Shown here piece after piece: positions 1-6,623 of a stretch of 20,703 nucleotides of DNA; position 1 is the stretch's first letter, and each line of letters opens with the position of its first letter. Both the position numbers and the translations under genes were made by a program. This stretch comes from CAVYPR01 sp052145775. GTDB lineage: Bacteria; Actinomycetota; Acidimicrobiia; Acidimicrobiales; RAAP-2. The stretch is from positions 1-20,703 of the forward strand of contig JBKQNY010000115.1 of the NCBI GenBank assembly GCA_052145775.1, read 5' to 3'. The notes under the pieces were generated by a model. It was not told where the DNA came from, ran no database searches, and saw only the letters and a list, made by a program, of their open reading frames with translations.

Positions 1-216
1 GGCACGGCCATGGCCGAGTTGGCCGGGGGGGCGGCCTTACTCGTGGCGCCCGGCGACGAGGCCGCGCTGGCCGGGGCCCTCGAGGCGGTGCTGGCGGGCC
101 GGGGGGGCGACGGCGAGGCCGAGCGGCGGCGGCTCGGTCTGGCGGCGGCGGCCGGGCGGACCTGGGAGGCGAGCGCGGCCCGCCACCTCGACGCCTACCG
201 CCTGGCGGTTGACTAG
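1..216 (+). CDS. Glycosyltransferase family 4 (GT-B), C-terminal fragment
   Basis: This is the 3' end of a gene that begins before the window; reading frame 1 is open from the first base to a TAG at 214-216. The visible 71 residues carry GGAALLVAPGDEAALAGAL, the pattern of the C-terminal nucleotide-sugar-binding domain of GT-B glycosyltransferases of family 4 (a GGAA-L-V-P-D-ALA-AL pattern after the E of an E-x-G-G loop). The following helix with a WEASAARHLDAYR motif matches the usual end of these proteins. By family it would transfer a sugar from a nucleotide donor to a lipid or glycan acceptor at the cytoplasmic face of the membrane. The donor cannot be told from this fragment, though the next gene concerns deoxymannose and mannose is a reasonable guess. 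The next start codon follows after 9 bases, so the two are probably one operon. Confidence 0.8.
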   Translation, partial: GTAMAELAGGAALLVAPGDEAALAGALEAVLAGRGGDGEAERRRLGLAAAAGRTWEASAARHLDAYRLAVD

Positions 217-225
217 GGTGGTCGT

Positions 226-1125
226 GTGCGCGCGCTGATCACCGGGGGGTAGGGGTTCGTCGGCCACTGGCTGGCCGAGCACCTCCGGGGCTGCGGCGAC
301 GAGGTGGCGGTCACCGACATCGAGACCGACATCGCCGACCAGGCCGCCCTCGAGCCGGTGGTGGCCGCGGCCGCGCCCGATGCCGTCTACCACCTGGCCG
401 CCCTCACCCACGTGGGCGAGTCCTGGGAGGTGCCGGCCGAGGTGCTGCGGGTCAACGTGCTGGGCACCGCCGCCGTGCTGGCCGCGGCGCGGCGGCTGGA
501 CACGCCGCCCACCGTGCTGGTGGTCAGCTCGGCCGAGGTCTACGGCATCGTCGGAGAGGGCGATCTCCCGCTCACCGAGGCGTCGCCGGCCGCCCCGGTG
601 ACGCCGTACGCGGCGAGCAAGGCGGCGGCCGAGCAGGTGGCCCTGCAGGCCTGGCGCGGCTACGGCCAGCCGGTGGTGGTGGCGCGCCCCTTCAACCACG
701 TGGGGCCGGGGCAGGCCCCGACCTTCGCCGTGCCTGCGCTGGCCCGGCGCATCGTCGAGGCCCGCCGGTCGGGTGAGGCGACCCTCCCGGTGGGCACCCT
801 CACCACCCGGCGGGACTTCACCGACGTGCGCGACGTGGTGCGCGCCTACCGCCTCCTGGTGGACCGGGGGGAGCCGGGCTCGGTCTACAACGTCTGCTCC
901 GGCCACGACGTGGCCGTGGCCGAGGTGGCGTCGCGCCTGTTGGCGCTGGCCGGGACCGACCTCGAGCTGGTCACCGACCCCTCCCTCGTGCGGCCGGTCG
1001 ATGTCCCGGTGCTGCGGGGGAACCCGGCCCGACTCGAGGCGGCCACGGGGTGGAAGCCTGAGATCCCCCTCGACGACACCCTGGCCGACGTCCTCTCCTA
1101 CTGGGAGGAGCGGGCGGGGGGCTGA
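226..1125 (+). pseudogene. rmd: GDP-6-deoxy-D-mannose reductase-like SDR with in-frame amber stop
   Basis: This is an extended short-chain dehydrogenase/reductase. Known RMD enzymes reduce GDP-4-keto-6-deoxy-D-mannose to GDP-D-rhamnose with NAD(P)H. From a GTG at 226 the frame reads MRALITGG, then TAG at 250-252, then GFVGHWLAEHL. The stop therefore sits at residue 9, inside the TGGxGFVG dinucleotide-binding loop. Downstream everything is intact: VSSAEVYG with the catalytic Ser near residue 102, the YxxxK pair at Y128/K132, the RPFNHVGPGQ motif near residues 155-163 that is typical of RMD and related GDP-sugar enzymes, and a normal C-terminus; total length (about 299 codons) is usual. The next in-frame start (GTG 304) would lose the whole cofactor loop and is unlikely to give an active enzyme. 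A one-base change (TCG or CAG to TAG) explains the stop. It may be a true nonsense mutation or a base-calling error. A related GDP-sugar 4,6-dehydratase/epimerase role is the main alternative. Confidence 0.8.
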
Positions 1126-1135
1126 ACCCGAGCGG

Positions 1136-1498
1136 TCAGATCTGCGAGACGATCAGCTCGCGCACCTGGCTGCGCAGCTCGCGGGCCTGGTCGTGGGCGC
1201 GTCCGGCCACCTCCTTGGCCGGCGAGGGGAGCTGCTCCTCGAGCGGCTGGAAGGTCGACTCGACGCAGGAGATGGCGGTCTCGACGATCTCGTCGAGCTG
1301 GCGCACGCCGGCGTGGAGCGCGGAGCGGGCCTCGACGAGCAGGTCCTCGAGGCTGCGGTCGCCGGCCGCCCGGTCACCGAGCTCGTTGCGCTGCACCTGG
1401 GCCCGCTGGAGTCCGAGGACCCCCAGGCCGACGGCGACGTAGACGGCGTCGCGGGCGAGGTTGGCCGCCTCGTTGGTGAGATCGTTCAGGTCGGGCAT
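1136..1498 (-). CDS. Small helical, phasin-like hypothetical protein
   Basis: A 120-residue protein beginning MPDLNDLTNEAANLARDAV. I chose the ATG at 1496-1498 because an AGGAG (1505-1509 on the plus strand) lies six bases upstream; an earlier in-frame start would add a basic, unstructured leader. Residues about 12-35 form a hydrophobic/amphipathic stretch (DAVYVAVGLGVLGLQRAQV) followed by long charged amphipathic helices with an SLEDLLVEARSALHAGVRQL heptad-like pattern. This layout recalls phasin-like or HBHA-like surface/lipid-associated helical proteins, but I do not recognise a defined family. One cysteine (ISCVES) is present. It is convergent with the reductase gene, with only 10 bases between the two stops, and divergent from the GT2 gene. 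An AT-rich promoter-like island lies just upstream. Function unknown; coding status is well supported by the start context. Confidence 0.7.
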   Translation of the reverse strand: MPDLNDLTNEAANLARDAVYVAVGLGVLGLQRAQVQRNELGDRAAGDRSLEDLLVEARSALHAGVRQLDEIVETAISCVESTFQPLEEQLPSPAKEVAGRAHDQARELRSQVRELIVSQI

Positions 1499-1504
1499 GG
1501 CGTG

Positions 1505-1509
1505 CTCCT
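1505..1509 (-). promoter_or_regulatory. Shine-Dalgarno AGGAG deciding the start of the 1136-1498 gene
   Basis: The plus strand reads CTCCT, so the minus-strand mRNA carries AGGAG six bases before the ATG at 1498-1496. This fixes the start inside the longer open frame. Confidence 0.7.
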
Positions 1510-1561
1510 GTCGTTCCGGCCGGCGGTCGGGCCGCCGGCTCGTTCCCGTGGTACGCACAAG

Positions 1562-1588
1562 AGTATACCTTTTGTGTAACAGTTGCAA
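1562..1588 (-). promoter_or_regulatory. Candidate promoter with overlapping inverted repeat
   Basis: On the minus strand TTGCAA (1588-1583) and TATACT (1567-1562) are separated by 15 bases, a slightly short but plausible sigma-70-type pair about 65 bases upstream of the small helical gene. The stretch is the most AT-rich in the first 17 kb. An inverted repeat CACAA (1556-1560) / TTGTG (1572-1576), 11 bases apart and centred near the palindrome GTATAC, overlaps the -10 box, as an operator would. No transcription start is known. Confidence 0.45.
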
Positions 1589-1646
1589 GCATCTCGGGCG
1601 CCCGATCGGGCCGTCCGGGGTCCGGGAGGCCGGTCCCTCCCGTTGG

Positions 1647-1652
1647 TAGCCT
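1647..1652 (+). promoter_or_regulatory. Candidate -10 element for a leaderless transcript (GT2 fusion gene)
   Basis: TAGCCT ends ten bases before the ATG at 1663 and no Shine-Dalgarno sequence is present in the gap. A transcription start at or next to the ATG would give a leaderless mRNA, which is common in actinomycetes. No -35 match is seen at the usual spacing, which is not unusual for extended or actinobacterial promoters. Confidence 0.4.
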
Positions 1653-1662
1653 CGCTCTCCTG

Positions 1663-4600
1663 ATGGACGACACCGCCGTCGACGACCGCGCGCCGGCCGT
1701 GGTCGCCGTCGTGGTGACCCGGGACCCCGGGCCGTGGTTCGAAGAGACCCTGGCCGGGCTGGCCGCCCAGGACTACGCCGAGCTGTCGGTCCTCGTCATG
1801 GTGTCGGGCGGGGACGAGGACCCGACGGCCCGGGTGGCCGCCGTCCTGCCCTCGGCCTACGTGCGCCGCCTCGAGGACGACCGGGGCTTCGGCGCGGCGG
1901 TGGACGAGGCCGTCGGCATGGTCGAGGGGGCGTCGTACTTCCTGCTCTGCCACGACGACTGCGCCCCGGACCCCAACGCCCTCCACGTGCTGGTGGAGGA
2001 GTCGTTCCGCTCGAACGCCGGGATCGTCTGCCCCAAGATGGTGACCTGGGACGACCCCGACGTCCTGCTGCACGTCGGGCTTAGCGCCGACAAGTGCGGC
2101 GCGGTGGTCGAGCGGGTGCAGGCCGGGGAGATCGACGCCGGCCAGCACGACGCGGTGCGCGACGTCTTCGTCGCCCCCGGCGGCTTCACCCTGGTCCGGG
2201 CCGACCTCCTGAGCGAGCTGGGGGGGTTCGACCCCGAGGTGGTCGCCATGGGCGAGGACCTCGACCTCAGCTGGCGGGCCCAGGTGGCCGGGGCCCGGGT
2301 GGTGGTGGCGCCCGACGCCCGGGTCCGCCACTTCGAGGCCGTGGCCGGCGGGTTCCGAGCCGTGGCCCGGAGAGCCGGGGAAGCCGAGCCGCCCAGCCTC
2401 CAGGCCCTCCAGCGCCGCCACGAGCTGCGGGCCGTCCTCAAGTGCTACGGCCCGTTCCATCTGGCGCGGGTCCTTCCCCAGGCGGCGCTCCTGGCCGCCG
2501 GCGAGGTGATGGTCTCCCTGTCCGTGGGCGACCGGGCCCGGGCCCGGGCGGTGGCCGGGGCCTGGCGCTGGAATCTGTCGCGGCGCAAGGAGCTGCGGCG
2601 CCGGCGGGCCGAGTTGAAGGCCCACCGCGTCTTCGACGACGCCGAGGTCCGCCGCCTCCAGCTGCGGGGCAGCGCCCGGCTGAACACCTACCTCTCGCGC
2701 CTCGCCCACCAGGGCTTCGACGTGGCCCACGGCCGCATCCCGACCGCCGCCGCAGTGGTCGTGGCCGGCCAGGAGCCGGGCGGTCCCGAGCCGTTGCTCA
2801 CCGGGAGCGTCGGGTCGGCCTTCTCCGAGGACACCGACTTCGACGAGCTCGACGACCTCGGCCACCGCTCGGGGCGGGGCCGTTCCGGCCGCCGCCGCCG
2901 GCCGGTGTTGACCAGCCACCGGTCCCGTCTGGTGGCGGCGGTGGTGGCGGCGGCGGTGTTGGCGGTGGGGTCGCGCGACCTGTTCGGCGGCGGCCTGCCC
3001 CTGGTGGGCCAGTTCGTGCCCATGCTGAGCTGGACCGGCACCTGGCACCACCTGGTGACCGGCTGGCAGTCGGCGGGGGTGGGGACCACGGCCCCGTCCA
3101 CCCCGGCCTTCGGGGTGCTGGGCGTCCTGGGCACGGTGTTGCTCGGGGCCATGGGTCTCCTGCAGAAGGTGGTCGTGCTCGGGTGCATCCCCCTCGGCGC
3201 CTGGGGGGTCTCCCGGCTGCTGCGCCCCCTCGCCTCGCCGAGGGCGCGGCTGGTGGCCGCGCTGTGCTACCTGGGGCTCCCCCTCGCCTACGACGAGCTG
3301 GCCCAGGGGCGGCTCGACGGGCTGGTGGCCTACGCCGCCGTCCCGTGGATCATCTCCCGGCTGGCCCGGGCCAGCGGGCTGCCGCCCTACTCGGTGCCCG
3401 AGGAGGCCGTGGGCTGGCGCTCGACCCTGCCCGGCCAAATGCTCACGCTCGGCGTGGTCGAGGCGGTGGCGGTCGTCTTCGCCCCGGCGGTGGCGGTGGC
3501 GGTCCTGGTCTGTGCGCTCGGGGTCATGGCGGGCTCGGTCCTGGTGGGTGAGTGGCGGGGGAGCGGTCGGGTGCTGGCCGTGGCCGCCGGGGCCACGGGG
3601 ATTGCCGCCGTGCTCTGCGCACCCTGGGTCGTGGGCACGCTGCTCGCCGGCCGCTCCGCCGTGTCGGTCTTCGGCCTTGCGGGGTCGGCGGCCACGTCCC
3701 CGTCGTGGAGCGACCTGCTCCGCTTCGCCGTGGGCCCGGCCGGCACCAGCGCCCTCAGCTGGCTGCTGGTCGCGGCCGCCATATTGCCGCTCCTCATCGG
3801 GCGCCAGTCCCGTCTGGCCTGGGCCGGCCGGTTCTCGGCGGTCGCCGTCCTGTCCTGGCTCCTCGCCCTGGCCGTGGCCGAGGGCTGGACGGGCAGCTTC
3901 GCCCCCACGATCGACGTGCTGCTGGCCCCGGCGGCCACCGCGGTGGCGGCCGGGGTGGGGCTCGGGGTGGGGTCGTTCGAGGTCGACCTGGCCGGCTACC
4001 GCTTCGGCTGGCGCCAAGCGGCCACCGGACTCGCCCTGCTGGCCGCGGTGGTGGGCCTGTTGCCGGTGGTGGCCGACGCCGGCGACGGCCGGTGGGGACT
4101 CGCCGACACCGGCTTCACCCAGACGCTCTCCTCGCTGCCGGGAGGGGGTCAGGCGGGGGGCTCCCGGGTGCTGTGGCTGGGCGACCCCCGGGCACTGCCC
4201 GTCGGGGCCTGGTCGGTCTCGGCGGGGCTGGCCTACGCCACCACCGAGGTCACCACCCCCGACGCCGCGACGCTGTGGGCCCCGGCCTCGCCCGGACCGG
4301 CTGCCGGCCTGGCCGACGCCGTGCGCCTGGCCCAGCAGGGGCTCACCGCCCACCTGGGCCGCCTCCTCGCCCCCGCCGCCGTGCGCTACGTGGTGGTGAT
4401 CGAGGCGCTCGCCCCGCAGATCCCCGGCGTCCAGACATCGCCGTCGATGCCGCCGCCCCCCGGTCTCGTGACGTCCCTGCACCAGCAGGCCGACCTCGCC
4501 CAGGTGGCGACCAGCGTCGGGGGGCTGGTGGTCTTCGAGAACACGACAGGCCTCCCCCAGCGCGCCGAGCGGACCCGGCCGCTGCCCGCCGCCGCCGGCC

Positions 4601-5079
4601 GGCCGGCGGGGTGGCCCACCGCCCAGGACGTGATCGGCTGGCGGCCGGTGCTGCCCGGCCCCCCCGGCCTGCGCTCCTACAGCGGGACCCTGACCTCGGG
4701 CACGGTCTTCGCCTCCTACGCCCCCGCCGGCCGCTGGCGGATCCGCGTCCACGGGCTCACGGTCGCCTCGACGCCGGCCTTCGGCTGGGCGGGGCAGTAC
4801 GAGAACGTGCCGGCCGGACCGGCCACGCTGCGGCTGGGCCTCACCCCGCTGGTCCCGCTGGCCGTCATCGCCGAGCTCCTGCTCTGGCTGGCGGTGGCCG
4901 GGACCCTGCTCGGCCGCCGCCGCTGGCTCGACTGGTGGGCGGGGCGGGTCGCCGCCCGCCGGACCCGCAAGGCAGGCGACGGGGAGGGCAGAGCCGGGGT
5001 CGGCCCCGCCGATCCGGCGCCCGGCGGGGCCCACCCCGCCGACGACGCCGGGCGATCGCTGTCGGGGGCGGCCCCGTGA
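1663..5079 (+). CDS. GT2 glycosyltransferase fused to a large polytopic membrane domain
   Basis: A 1138-residue protein. Residues about 12-245 form a GT-A, family-2 glycosyltransferase: VVAVVVTRDPGPWFEETLAGL at the nucleotide-binding start, HDD at 97-99 in the place of the DxD metal motif, APGGFTLVRADLL before the acceptor region, and GEDLDLSWR at 197-205 with the catalytic-base acidic cluster. Residues 250-340 are basic helices. An acidic then Arg-rich linker (about 380-415) leads to a multi-pass membrane region from about 420 with many hydrophobic segments. Then comes a predicted extracytoplasmic part containing VRYVVVIEA and a last membrane helix near 1065-1085. The C-terminal half resembles the GT-C-like/YfhO-like membrane proteins of actinomycetes. 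Role inferred: adding a sugar to a lipid-linked acceptor and helping process or export it. Its stop overlaps the start of the DUF5719 gene, so the two are translationally coupled. Donor and acceptor are not identifiable. Confidence 0.85.
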   Translation: MDDTAVDDRAPAVVAVVVTRDPGPWFEETLAGLAAQDYAELSVLVMVSGGDEDPTARVAAVLPSAYVRRLEDDRGFGAAVDEAVGMVEGASYFLLCHDDCAPDPNALHVLVEESFRSNAGIVCPKMVTWDDPDVLLHVGLSADKCGAVVERVQAGEIDAGQHDAVRDVFVAPGGFTLVRADLLSELGGFDPEVVAMGEDLDLSWRAQVAGARVVVAPDARVRHFEAVAGGFRAVARRAGEAEPPSLQALQRRHELRAVLKCYGPFHLARVLPQAALLAAGEVMVSLSVGDRARARAVAGAWRWNLSRRKELRRRRAELKAHRVFDDAEVRRLQLRGSARLNTYLSRLAHQGFDVAHGRIPTAAAVVVAGQEPGGPEPLLTGSVGSAFSEDTDFDELDDLGHRSGRGRSGRRRRPVLTSHRSRLVAAVVAAAVLAVGSRDLFGGGLPLVGQFVPMLSWTGTWHHLVTGWQSAGVGTTAPSTPAFGVLGVLGTVLLGAMGLLQKVVVLGCIPLGAWGVSRLLRPLASPRARLVAALCYLGLPLAYDELAQGRLDGLVAYAAVPWIISRLARASGLPPYSVPEEAVGWRSTLPGQMLTLGVVEAVAVVFAPAVAVAVLVCALGVMAGSVLVGEWRGSGRVLAVAAGATGIAAVLCAPWVVGTLLAGRSAVSVFGLAGSAATSPSWSDLLRFAVGPAGTSALSWLLVAAAILPLLIGRQSRLAWAGRFSAVAVLSWLLALAVAEGWTGSFAPTIDVLLAPAATAVAAGVGLGVGSFEVDLAGYRFGWRQAATGLALLAAVVGLLPVVADAGDGRWGLADTGFTQTLSSLPGGGQAGGSRVLWLGDPRALPVGAWSVSAGLAYATTEVTTPDAATLWAPASPGPAAGLADAVRLAQQGLTAHLGRLLAPAAVRYVVVIEALAPQIPGVQTSPSMPPPPGLVTSLHQQADLAQVATSVGGLVVFENTTGLPQRAERTRPLPAAAGRPAGWPTAQDVIGWRPVLPGPPGLRSYSGTLTSGTVFASYAPAGRWRIRVHGLTVASTPAFGWAGQYENVPAGPATLRLGLTPLVPLAVIAELLLWLAVAGTLLGRRRWLDWWAGRVAARRTRKAGDGEGRAGVGPADPAPGGAHPADDAGRSLSGAAP

Positions 5080-6560
5080 CCCCCGACGGCCCCCGCCGGC
5101 CGGGCAACGGGCGGCATTCGCCGGCCGTGCGCCGCCTGCCCGTGCTCGTCGCCGTGGTGGCCTCGCTGGTCGTCGCCGGGGTGGTCGACGTGGCCGTGTC
5201 CTCGACGCCGGCGATGCCCGCGGCGGCCCCGGCCGCCTCCGGCGCCCCGGTGGGGGCCGAGTCCTCGGCCTGGTACTGCGCCGGGGGGAGCGGCACAGCC
5301 GGCGGGCTCGCCGGGGCCACCCTCTTCCTCGTCAACAGCGCAGACCGGCCGGTCGAGGCCACCCTCACGGTCTCCGCCTCGAGTGGGGCCTCGGCCGCCG
5401 AGACACTCACGGTGCCCGCCTTCGGACAGACCACGGCCGTCCCCTCGGCGCTCGTCCAAGGCCCGTGGCTGGCCACCAAGGTCGACGTCGGCGGCGGCGG
5501 GGTCACCGTCAGCCAGCTGGTCCATGGCGCCCAGGGCTGGTCGGAGGCGCCCTGCGCCAGCACCACCGCGCCCACGTGGTACTTCGCCTCGGGGTCGACG
5601 GCGAACGGCGACCTCCTCTTCGTCTCGGTCTACAACCCCGGCGCCACCATGGCCGTGGTCGACCTCACCTTCGCCACCCCGGGCGGGGTGGTGGCCCCCC
5701 AGCAGTTCCAGGGGCTGGTCCTCGCCCCCGGTGCGGTGGCCACGGCCGAGGTGGCCTCCTTCGTCCAGAACCAGGCGTGGGTCGCCGCCGAGGTCCAGGC
5801 CCGTGCCGGCCAGGTGGTGGCCGACGAGCTGTCCGTGCGCCAGGGCGCGGTGTCGGGCCTCTCGCTCCGGCTGGGGTCACCGTCCCCCGAACAGGTGTGG
5901 TACCTGGCGCGCACGGTGGACGTGACCGGGGGCGTCACCGTGCTGGCGGTCTTCAACCCCACCCCCGACGCCGAGCAGGTGCACGTCGACATCCAGCTGC
6001 CCTCGGGCCCGGTCGCCCCCGTGGTCCACGTCGTGCCGCCCACATCCACCTGGAACCTGGAGGTCAGCTCGCTCATCCGGGTCCCGCCGAACGTCGACTA
6101 CGCCATCACGGTGACCGCCACAGGGGCCGGCGTGGTGGTCGACCGGGTGGTGGCCGCGGCGTCGATCGCCACACCCCCGCAGTTCGGGGCGGTGGCGGCC
6201 ATGCCCTCGGGCTGGACGACGGGCGCCTCGGGCCGCTGGGTGCTCGCCAACCCGGGCGTCCCCACACCGCCGGTGGCCGGGGCGGCGCCCTTCGCCCTCG
6301 ATCTCTTCAACCCCGCGGACCACGAGGAGACCGTCACCGTCTCGGTCCTGTCGGACGGTGGCGAGCGGCGGCTCGACGGGGTGCCGCAGTTGCGCATCCC
6401 GCCCGGCCTCTTCACCGTCGTGGAGTCCCGGGCCCTGGCTGGCGCCGACGGCAAGCCGTTGGTGGTGTCGTCGACCGGGCCGCTGGCGGCGTCGCTCGAC
6501 GCCACGCCGGCCGGGATGCCCGGCGTCGTCACCCTGTCCGCCATCCCGCTGAGCGGGTAA
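5076..6560 (+). CDS. DUF5719 family exported protein
   Basis: A 494-residue protein starting at a GTG whose last two bases are the first two of the upstream TGA (GTGA overlap). The same frame stays open far upstream, but that part is antisense/shadow sequence inside the GT2 gene. An Arg-rich N-terminus is followed by one hydrophobic helix (about 21-41), giving a signal anchor or uncleaved export signal. The mature part has the family's WYCAGG motif (66-71) and repeated beta-rich units of WYFASG / VSVYNPG / LAPGAV and WYLART / LAVFNPT / VPPTSTW type, each resembling an Ig-like or beta-sandwich repeat. DUF5719 proteins sit next to large GT2 membrane proteins in actinomycetes. The biochemical function is not known; its pairing suggests an extracytoplasmic partner in envelope glycan assembly. 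Confidence 0.8.
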   Translation: MTPDGPRRPGNGRHSPAVRRLPVLVAVVASLVVAGVVDVAVSSTPAMPAAAPAASGAPVGAESSAWYCAGGSGTAGGLAGATLFLVNSADRPVEATLTVSASSGASAAETLTVPAFGQTTAVPSALVQGPWLATKVDVGGGGVTVSQLVHGAQGWSEAPCASTTAPTWYFASGSTANGDLLFVSVYNPGATMAVVDLTFATPGGVVAPQQFQGLVLAPGAVATAEVASFVQNQAWVAAEVQARAGQVVADELSVRQGAVSGLSLRLGSPSPEQVWYLARTVDVTGGVTVLAVFNPTPDAEQVHVDIQLPSGPVAPVVHVVPPTSTWNLEVSSLIRVPPNVDYAITVTATGAGVVVDRVVAAASIATPPQFGAVAAMPSGWTTGASGRWVLANPGVPTPPVAGAAPFALDLFNPADHEETVTVSVLSDGGERRLDGVPQLRIPPGLFTVVESRALAGADGKPLVVSSTGPLAASLDATPAGMPGVVTLSAIPLSG

Positions 6561-6567
6561 CGACCCG
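6554..6567. terminator. Weak hairpin at the DUF5719 stop codon
   Basis: CGGGT (6554-6558), a four-base loop and ACCCG (6563-6567) form a perfect five-pair stem spanning the TAA stop, with a possible G-T pair outside. There is no T-tract. It lies between two convergent genes, so a bidirectional termination role is conceivable but weakly supported. Confidence 0.2.
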
Positions 6568-6623
6568 TCGGGCGCCTCGGACCCGGTCCGCCGGGGTGGC
6601 GGCGGTGTCCTCGGGGTGGGGTT

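Noticed and set aside
250..252. Recoded amber (read through as an amino acid)
   Set aside because: No suppressor system or recoding element is visible, and stops elsewhere in the window, including TAG at 214 and 6624, end genes normally.
1486..5034. Very long minus-strand open frame (1182 codons) opposite the GT2 gene
   Set aside because: Its translation is Gly/Arg/Pro/His/Gln-rich with no domain; it is the usual antisense artefact of a high-GC gene whose plus-strand product has clear motifs.
3552..5075. Upstream extension of the DUF5719 frame inside the GT2 gene
   Set aside because: Arg/Pro/Gly-rich low-complexity product overlapping a well-supported gene; the signal anchor and WYCAGG follow the GTG at 5076.
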